From an uncultured delta proteobacterium (GTDB taxonomy: Bacteria; Myxococcota_A; Bradymonadia; REDH01), in NCBI GenBank assembly GCA_903912275.1, contig CAIWGR010000710.1, positions 1 to 5,427 of the forward strand: a DNA stretch of 5,427 nucleotides, read 5' to 3'. The notes under the pieces were generated by a model that did no database searches, was not told the origin of the DNA, and saw only the letters and a list, made by a program, of their open reading frames with translations. This document shows, in pieces, positions 1 to 5,427 of this stretch. Positions within the stretch are counted from its first letter, which is position 1. Each line of letters starts with the position of its first letter. The position numbers and the translations under genes are program-made.

Positions 1-1
1 C

Positions 2-3000
2 CGGGCACTGGATGATGGCTCGGATGCGGGTGGGCTGGCTCTGACAGGGTTGGTTGCGATGTTCGGCCGGGCTGATGTTGCCGAGGCGGCGGCGGCCGTT
101 GCGGCACCCTACTTGCGCGATGCGGGACTTTGGTCGGAGCTGCTGCAGGCCTACGGGTTGATGCGGTTCGCGGTCGGCAGCGGAGAGCGTCGGGAGACGA
201 GCCGCGCGATGGCGGAGATCTGGGAGCGGGAGTTCTCTGATGTGGATGCTGCCTTTGTTGTGACCGCCAACCTGCTTGCGGAGGAGGTCGGTGAGGCGTG
301 CGACTGGACGCTGTTCGACCGGCTCGCAGCATCGTCGGGCCGTTCGTCGGAGGCCGCAGTCCGTTGGCTGGCCGCGCTGGAGCAGTTTGGCGCCGCCTCG
401 TACGAGCCGCATCTGGGTGCGATCGCGCTCTTGGTGGAGCGTTCGCTCGGAGATGCGGGGGCTGCGCGCGGCGTCTGGCTGAAGGCATCGGCGCTTCGTC
501 TTGATGCGTCGGACTGGCAGCAGATTGCCCGGTTGAGCGAAGGGCTCGGCGACTGGTCGGCGGCCCGTAACGATTGGAAGCAGGTGGCCCAGCTTGCATC
601 GTCGGAGGGATCGAAGGAGGCGCTGCTGCGCGCCGCGACCTTGGCAGATGCACGGCTTTCCGACCCTGAGCTTGCCATCGGTGAGTTGGAGCAGATTATC
701 GAACAGGATGTGCAGTACGCGCCGGCTCGTGTGCTCCTGCGCTCGCTGCTGGAACGGCTCGGCCGCTGGGGGCGTGTCGCGTGGCACCTCGAGCATTGGG
801 CGGATTGTGCCGAAGCAGAACCGGAGCGTTTGACGCTGCTGCGGCAGGCTGCTGCGGCTGCCGAAGTTGCGGCTGATTGGCAGGGGGCCGCGCGGCTGCA
901 TGGCCTCATTCTAACGACGTCGGCGGAGACGGAATCCGCGGGAGTGGAGGCAGAGGCCTTCTGGCGTCGCGCCGGCGGCGCGGGCGCTTGGAGGAGCGCG
1001 GATGACGGCGGCCTGCTCGATCTGCTCCGCGACCGGCACGTTTCGGCGCAGGGGTATGAGGCCTTGTGGAGCCTGCTCGACGTCGCGCTGCACCAGGCCG
1101 CTGATCACCGGCGGTTGTCGCTTGCAGATGCATGTGCCGAGGTCGCGGAGGTGCATCTGCATCGACCGGATGCGGCGATGGATGCCCGTTTGGTGGCCTA
1201 TCGCCTGTCTCCGGATGATTCCGCGCGGGGTCTTGCGGTAGAGCTCGCTGCGGAGCAGTCGAATCGGTGGGAAGATGTCGCCGTGGCCTACGAGTGGGCA
1301 GCGGAACAGACGCAGGATGAGACGAAGCGGGCGAGCCGGCTTCGGGCCGCAGCGGTCATCCGGCTCGAGCGGCTGAACGACCTGCCAAGTGCGATCGCCA
1401 ACTTCGAGATCGCGCGCCAGATCGTTCCCCACGATCGCGAACTGCTGGGGTCGCTGGAGAAACTGTTCGCGGCGTCGGGCAACGCGGAGCTTCGCGCCGT
1501 CGTGTTGCTGGAGTGCGCGGGTCTGACGGACGACGCCGACGAGCGTGCGCGTCTTCTGCTCGAGGCAGCTGGAATCTTCTTCCGTGACCTTGGCGCGCAC
1601 GCGTCGGCTGTGGAGGTTCTTGGGGACGCACGACGGTATGAGCGGACGCACGACGAAGCGCTGCTGATGCTGGCGGAAATCCATGCATCGGTGGGTAACT
1701 GGCCGGCCCTCGTGGAGGTTCTGGCGGCACAGTTGTCGGCCGCGACGGAAGAGGAGGCGCGGGCGGAACTGCTCGCGCGCCTTGCGGCGCTGTACGACGA
1801 GAAGCTGGGGATGCCGCGGGAGGCGCTGGATGCATGGAGCGACTACACGGAGCTGCGCGCCGATGACCGAGCGGCGTGGTCCTCCATGGAACGACTCGCG
1901 CGGGATCTGGGCGACGGTGTCCGACGGGTAACCGTGTTGGAGCGGCTGCTGGGTCTGTCTCCCGGTCCGGAGGGGCTGGCGGTGACGTGGGCACTGGCGC
2001 AGCAGCAGGTGGTGGCTAGCGGTGACATGTATCGTGGCATTGACCTGGCGTCTGAACTTCTCTCGTCGGCACTCTACGTGGAGCGCGCGGAGAGTCTGCT
2101 GCGCGGCCTTTGGTCGAACGAAGATGTGGGCGGTCGCGCGCGCGCCGTTCTCATCGCTCACTACGATCGGGTCGGTGATCGGGAGGCGCTTGTTGAGGCG
2201 CTGACGGCCGACGCAGCGGCGGATACTCGGTTGGAGGAGCGGGTTACTACGCTTGTCCGGGCGACACGCGTCTGCCTGGCGACCGACGGTATGGCGGATC
2301 GCGGCTTTGCGTTGGTGATGTTTGCGGTGGAGTTGGATCCGCTCGCGCCCGAAGTGGTGGAGCTGAGCGAGACGGCTGCGGCCGCGGTTTCGGGCTGGAG
2401 TGCTCTGGCAGAGGCGTTGTCAGACATCGTACATCGCTCGGACGATGCAGCCTTTGCGGCTCACGTTTCGTTGAGAGTGGCAGAGATCCTCGATCATCGG
2501 ATGGGGCTGGGCCCGTCAGCGTTGGACTGGTACCTCGCTGTGAGTCGCGCACTTCCGCTCGAGATCACGAGCCGGCGCCGGCTCGTGGTGCTCCTGGCGG
2601 AGGCCGGGCGGGCGGCGGAAGAGTTTTCGGTCATCACCGAACTTGTGGAGCTTGCGGTGGAGGAGGAGGAGCGCGCAGCGCTTCTGCAACGCGCAGCGGA
2701 ACTGGGCGAGGGTCTCGAAGAGGCTCCAGCGTCGCTTCTGGAACTGTGGCGCCGGAGACTCTCGATTGTTTCAGGCGACAGGGCTGCGCTCGCGGCACTG
2801 TCCCGTCTCGAGTTGACGGTCGGCAACCATGCTGCTGCAGCAACCTGGATGGAGCAAGAGCTCAGCGTGGTGGGCGACAGTGCAGAGGCCAGTGAACTGC
2901 GGCTTCGGCTGGCAGGACTGGTCTGGGAGGAGCTCGGTTCGGCATCCCGTTGCGTGTCGCTGGTGGAGGCGGAGGATCGCGCATTTGGCGTTTCGGCGCC

Positions 3001-5427
3001 ATTCGCGGCACTGCTGATGGATGTTTTGGAGTCCGATGCGGTGATGCTCTCGGAGCGTACGGCAGCGGTTGCCTTGCTTGAGCCGTTCGCGCGAGTCGCG
3101 CATCGCGCCGACGCGCTGGAGGTTGCGCTTCGAAGCCGGCTTCCCTTTGCGTCGGGCTCGGAGCTTTCTGAGCTGCACTGCGAGTTGGCGCTGCTCTATC
3201 GTGACCGGCTATCGCGGCGTTCCGATGCGTGCAGGTCGTTTGTGGCAGCGGCACTGTTGCGGCCGGAATCGGAGGCGAATTGGCGCGATGCTGACGAGAC
3301 AGCTGACGATGATGCGCTGCGGACAATTGTGTTGCAGGCGCTTGAGCGGTCGGCGGAAGAGGCCCCAGCAGCGACCCTTCGCGCGGAGCTCTGGGAACGG
3401 CTTGCCGGCTTCGCTGAGGAGCGGTTGAGGGATCCTGAAATTGCACTTCGCGGCTGGGGCGCAGCATTTGATGCGGTGCCGAGCTCGCTTCGGGTTTTGG
3501 ATGAGGTGGAGAGAAGGCTTGCTGCCGCAGGTCGCCAATCGGAGCGCGAGGCCGTTCTCAGGCGCGGTTCGGATGCAGCGTCAGAGCCTGCGCTTCAGCG
3601 TTCGATTCTCCTCCGGTTGGCAGAGGTGAGGCGGCACGAATCGGCCGATCTCGATGGAGCGGTCTCGGTCTGTCGCGAGATTCGGAGCCGATTCGGGGGC
3701 GCGGTGGATGTGCTCACGATGCTCGCGGAGCTGCTCTCCACGCTCAAGCGCCCGAGCGAACTCGTGGAGACGCTGCAGGAGCTATCTGGTCTCATGACGA
3801 CGGGTCACGAGCGGGTGAGTGTGCTGCTCTACCTTGGCATGGTGCTCGATGAGTCGCTTGAGGACTGGGCTGGCTGCCACGCTGCTTACGAGAAGGCGCT
3901 GGCGGAGAATGTTTCGCTCGGTCGGGTGCTGGAGGCGATCCTCCAGACGCTTACGCGGGTGGCGGAGCGGGCGGCGGACAAGGGCTGGGTTGTCTCCTTC
4001 GCGCTGTTGGCCGAGCGCGCAGCGCGCGAGGATGCAGCCATTCGCGTGGAGATGTTGTTGCTCCAATTGAGTCTTGCCGAGGAGCGCAGTTCGCGGTCTG
4101 GGCTGACGCTGCGGCTCGTTGCGGCGATGGATGCTGCGGGTAGTCCGGCGGAGGAGCAGTTCGGGCATCTGTCGCGCGCGCTGCTCGACGATCCCGAGCA
4201 GGGCGCGCTGAGTGACGCGCTTGCAGCGCTCTGCCGCGCGCACGACGCCATGGCTGACTGTGTGCGCGTCTTTGAAGAGGCTGCCATGGTAAGCAGCAAC
4301 CTTGAGCGCTCCGTGGCCCTGCTGAGAGAAGCGGGCATGGTCCGCCTCATGGAGCTTGGAGATTCATCGGGTGCGGTGCAGACGCTTCGGCGTGCCTTCG
4401 ACGCCGACCCCTCGGTTGCGAGTTCTGCGGAGGCGCTGCGTGCGGCGCTTCAGATGTCGGGAGACCGAGACGGGTTGATGCATTTGAACGGCCGGATCCT
4501 CGAGTCCGGCCCCGGAGCCGAGGTCCGCGTTGCGCTGCTTCGCGACGCTGCGACGCTCGCTGAGCAGCCGCCGCTGCGGCTCGAGGCTGCGTGCGGGCTC
4601 TGGTTGAAGGTTTTGTCGATGATTCCGGATGATGGCGAGGCGGTAGAAGCGCTGGTGCGGCTCCTTCCGCTGGCAAATCGCTGGGACGAGTTGGGCGAAC
4701 TGCATGCGAGGCGCGCGCTCTCGAGCGAGGGCGATGCAGCGGCCTCGGCCTATGCGGAGTTGGGTCGCATCAGGATGCTCCAGGGACGCTTCCAAGAGGC
4801 CGTGGAGGCCTATCAGGCCGTCCTGAGTATCCGGTCGACAGACCGCGCGGCGATGCTGCCGCTGCTTCATGCCTACCGGGCTCTAGGCTACTCGTCCGAG
4901 TGGCTTGCGATGGCCGACCGGTATCTTGTGGGCGCTGCCTTCGACGAAGAGGGTGTGACGCTGCGGATCGAGACGGCACGGGTCGCGTTGGACGAGCTTG
5001 GAGACGCACTGGATGCCGCGTCGCGGCTTCAGCCGCTGGTTGCACGCGGAATTCAGGACGCTCGCCTCGTGACGGCACTGCAGGTCTTGCTGCAGGCGCC
5101 TGAAGCGCGGCCGGAGGTGCTTGGGTATGCGCGAGACTACCTCTTGGAGAACGGTGAGCTGGCGGCGCGGGTTGCGCTTACGGTCGCGGCCGCGGAGGAG
5201 TCTCCGGACATGGAGGTGCAGGCCGAACTGTTTGGGCGGGCTGCCAGCCTGCTCGACCGGGATGAGGCACTGACGAGCGTCGCCGTGGTCCTTCGGGTGC
5301 GTGCGCTGTCGGCGCAGCCGAACTCGGAGCTGCTCCGCGCGGAACTGCTCGGCTCGCTCCGGGAGCGCTCCTTCATGGTGGAGGCAGTCCGCGCGCTTGA
5401 CCTGGCCGGACAGACCGCCGGAGACGC
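2..5427 (+). CDS. Giant TPR-repeat protein, internal fragment (partial at both ends)
   Basis: The frame starting at base 2 stays open across the window for 1808 complete codons, with no start or stop inside, so both ends of the gene lie outside. The translation is rich in Ala, Leu, Glu, Arg and Val and consists of successive amphipathic helix pairs with TPR spacing (small residue at position 20, aromatic or large residue at 24, Ala at 27, often Pro at 32). Clear examples lie at residues 445-478, 589-622, 1057-1090, 1129-1162, 1439-1472 and 1581-1614. Units recur mostly every 72 residues, in blocks of four or five. I see no catalytic motif, nucleotide-binding loop, transmembrane span or signal peptide, but the N-terminus is absent. 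TPR solenoids usually act as protein-protein interaction scaffolds, and the partner here is unknown. The style resembles very large TPR proteins of Myxococcota (recalled, not searched). Coding is near certain, TPR-type solenoid likely, and specific function unknown. HEAT-like or other alpha-solenoid classification is the main alternative. Confidence 0.93.
44..157 (+). repeat. Extra-helix connector of the TPR solenoid (first copy, residues 15-52)
   Basis: Residues 15-52 read as a helix, then an Ala-rich helix, then the motif APYLRDAGLWSELLQAY. This resembles the connector at residues 697-748 (LIAHYDRVGDREALVEAL) and the one at 1001-1056 (LLEPFARVAHRADALEVAL). The shared pattern is a Leu-rich helix, an inserted Ala/Arg helix ending in a Pro or His plus Tyr or Phe, a short polar turn, then a helix with Leu at regular spacing. 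It precedes the first repeat block. The alignment was made by eye, so the edges are approximate. Confidence 0.5.
194..937 (+). repeat. TPR-like repeat block 1 (about four units, residues 65-312)
   Basis: Four helix-pair units begin near residues 65, 137, 206 and 277. The first is weak. The second contains ERSLGDAGAARGVWLKASAL, which has the typical TPR turn and aromatic position. The third contains ARLSDPELAIGELEQIIEQD, and the fourth VAADWQGAARLHGLILT. Between them lie second hairpins such as EGLGDWSAARNDWKQVAQLA and ERLGRWGRVAWHLEHWADCA, the usual 'G-x-W-x-x-(L/V)' hairpin of this repeat type. Unit spacing is close to 70-72 residues. The block is more diverged than those downstream, so its start is uncertain. 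Confidence 0.6.
938..1117 (+). repeat. Irregular helical linker between repeat blocks 1 and 2 (residues 313-372)
   Basis: The spacing between the units starting at 277 and 373 is about 96 residues, longer than the normal 72. The segment contains a Gly-rich stretch (RRAGGAGAWRSADDGG, residues 322-337), which is unusual in this otherwise helix-dense protein, followed by helices LLDLLRD and YEALWSLLDVALHQAAD. It occupies the place of a connector but does not align well with the other copies. It may be a loop or a decayed repeat. The reading frame stays intact through it. Confidence 0.45.
1118..2089 (+). repeat. TPR-like repeat block 2 (five 72-residue units, residues 373-696)
   Basis: Units begin at residues 373, 445, 517, 589 and 661, exactly 72 residues apart in my alignment. 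The unit at 445 is a good TPR: DLPSAIANFEIARQIVPHD puts Ala at position 20, Phe at 24, Ala at 27 and Pro at 32. The unit at 589 has LAALYDEKLGMPREALDAW, which is characteristic of this repeat type. The second hairpins include LEKLFAASGNAELRAVVLLE and LAEIHASVGNWPALVEVLAA. This is one of the clearest parts of the solenoid. Confidence 0.75.
2090..2245 (+). repeat. Extra-helix connector between blocks 2 and 3 (residues 697-748)
   Basis: The distance between the flanking unit starts is 88 residues instead of 72, so about 16 residues are added. The extra length lies in the second hairpin: LLRGLWSNED is followed by an added helix (GGRARAVLIAHYDR) before the usual GDREALVEAL helix. The copies at residues 1001-1056 and 1689-1741 have the same layout, and all three begin 36 residues after a unit start. 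Confidence 0.55.
2246..3001 (+). repeat. TPR-like repeat block 3 (four 72-residue units, residues 749-1000)
   Basis: Units begin at residues 749, 821, 893 and 965, each 72 residues apart. The first contains GFALVMFAVELDP, with Ala and Pro at TPR positions 27 and 32. The second contains LGPSALDWYLAVSRALP, with Ala, Tyr and Pro at positions 20, 24 and 32. The third (EAPASLLELWRRRLSI) and fourth (LGSASRCVSLVEA) are more diverged. An acidic run, VEEEER (residues 886-891), lies in the linker before the third unit. Confidence 0.65.
3002..3169 (+). repeat. Extra-helix connector between blocks 3 and 4 (residues 1001-1056)
   Basis: Unit spacing here is 92 residues, about 20 more than the norm. The sequence LLMDVLESDAVMLSERTAAV followed by ALLEPFARVAHRADALEVAL is the clearest copy of the connector. 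From memory, large myxobacterial TPR proteins carry a similar 'LLEPxYxxxGDWxxLVxVL' element; no search was run to confirm this. Its position 36 residues after a unit start matches the connectors at residues 697 and 1689. Confidence 0.6.
3170..3925 (+). repeat. TPR-like repeat block 4 (four 72-residue units, residues 1057-1308)
   Basis: Units begin at residues 1057, 1129, 1201 and 1273, each exactly 72 apart. The first (LSRRSDACRSFVAAALLRPE) and second (LRDPEIALRGWGAAFDAVP) both keep Ala-20, Phe or Trp-24, Ala-27 and Pro-32. The third (DLDGAVSVCREIRSRF) and fourth (LEDWAGCHAAYEKALAEN) keep part of the pattern. The second hairpins, such as LAELLSTLKRPSELVETLQE, follow the same layout as in block 2. 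This is a well-preserved block. Confidence 0.72.
3926..4099 (+). repeat. Extra-helix connector between blocks 4 and 5 (residues 1309-1366)
   Basis: Unit spacing is 94 residues, about 22 more than the norm. The segment reads as helices LEAILQTLTRVAERAADKGW, VVSFALLAERAARED and IRVEMLLLQLSLAEERSS. It has the length and position of the other connectors but lacks the Pro/His-aromatic motif, so it is a diverged copy. Confidence 0.45.
4100..5065 (+). repeat. TPR-like repeat block 5 (five units, residues 1367-1688)
   Basis: Units begin at residues 1367, 1439, 1511, 1581 and 1653 (spacings 72, 72, 70 and 72). Proline falls at TPR position 32 in the first three: LSRALLDDP, LRRAFDADP and WLKVLSMIP. 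The fourth unit, bases 4742-4843, is the most canonical TPR in the window: YAELGRIRMLQGRFQEAVEA supplies Gly-8, a Gly-Arg-Phe turn and Ala-20, followed by Tyr-24. The fifth (DELGDALDAASRLQPLVARG) is a weaker match. Confidence 0.72.
5066..5224 (+). repeat. Extra-helix connector after block 5 (residues 1689-1741)
   Basis: Unit spacing is 89 residues. The motif ALQVLLQAPEARPEVLGYAR followed by DYLLENGELAARVALTVAA matches the connector layout: a Leu-rich helix, an added helix ending in an aromatic residue, a short polar turn, then another helix. It starts 36 residues after the preceding unit start, as at residues 697 and 1001. Confidence 0.5.
5225..5427 (+). repeat. First unit of a further TPR-like block, cut by the window end
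   Basis: From residue 1742 the pattern resumes (FGRAASLLDRDEALTSVAVV, then LRVRALSAQP with Ala and Pro at positions 27 and 32). A second hairpin begins (LLGSLRERSFMVEAVRALDL). The repeat array is therefore still running when the window stops, so the protein continues beyond it with at least part of another block. Confidence 0.6.

Noticed and set aside
151..909. A 252-codon open frame on the - strand
   Set aside because: The product is a low-complexity Ser/Ala/Arg mixture, typical of the antisense of Ala/Glu/Leu-rich coding DNA. It has no domain or independent regulatory signal and lies wholly within the + gene.
911..2161. A 416-codon open frame on the - strand
   Set aside because: It is codon-aligned with the + gene, so its stop codons correspond to sense TTA, CTA and TCA, which are rare here. 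It ends exactly at a sense CTA codon at 911-913. Its product is an Arg/Gln/His/Pro mixture without repeats or recognisable domains, while the + frame carries clear TPR periodicity.
2862..4350. Several - strand open frames (2862-3467, 3782-4243, 3886-4350)
   Set aside because: They overlap one another and the + repeat blocks, their products are low-complexity Arg/Pro/Ser-rich, and none shows a plausible gene start context. I treat them as composition artefacts.
1118..5059. Regular 216-bp spacing as a DNA-level tandem repeat or CRISPR-like array
   Set aside because: The period exists at the protein level only. By eye the units have diverged at the nucleotide level and I saw no long exact direct repeats or constant repeat with variable spacers.
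2..5427. Transmembrane or secreted segments and enzymatic domains
   Set aside because: I saw no uninterrupted hydrophobic stretch of about 20 residues, no Walker, kinase, protease or lipobox-type motif, and the N-terminus is outside the window. Nothing supports such a call here.

Overview
The window is one uninterrupted protein-coding frame on the + strand. It is open at both ends, so neither the start codon, the stop codon nor any flanking gene is visible. Read from base 2, it gives 1808 codons without a stop. The gene is therefore longer than 5.4 kb and its product larger than about 190 kDa. No RNA gene, mobile element, CRISPR array, promoter, terminator or second gene can be supported, and there is no intergenic DNA. 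Residue numbers below count from the first complete codon (residue n begins at base 3n-1).

The protein is an all-helical solenoid of degenerate tetratricopeptide-like (TPR) repeats. Reading the translation by eye, TPR-type helix pairs recur mostly every 72 residues (216 bp). Each 72-residue unit is one recognisable TPR hairpin followed by a second, more degenerate hairpin. The units fall into blocks of four or five. Most blocks are separated by a slightly longer unit (88-94 residues) that appears to carry one extra helix. Block starts lie at about residues 65, 373, 749, 1057, 1367 and 1742, giving a higher-order period of about 308 residues or about 375 residues.

The base composition is about 65% G+C in the lines I counted. 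Arginine far outnumbers lysine, and TTA and ATA codons were not seen in the frame. Together with the style of the repeats (EKLGxPxxAL...W... units followed by GxWxxLVxVL), this resembles the very large TPR proteins I know from Myxococcota and related former Deltaproteobacteria. That placement is inference, not a database result. I do not recognise a named gene and assign no specific function. A protein-protein interaction scaffold is the default expectation for a TPR solenoid. No enzymatic domain, transmembrane helix or secretion signal is visible in this part, but both termini are missing and could carry them.

I looked for an undescribed system. The only notable structure I found is the size and hierarchical repeat architecture of this single protein.
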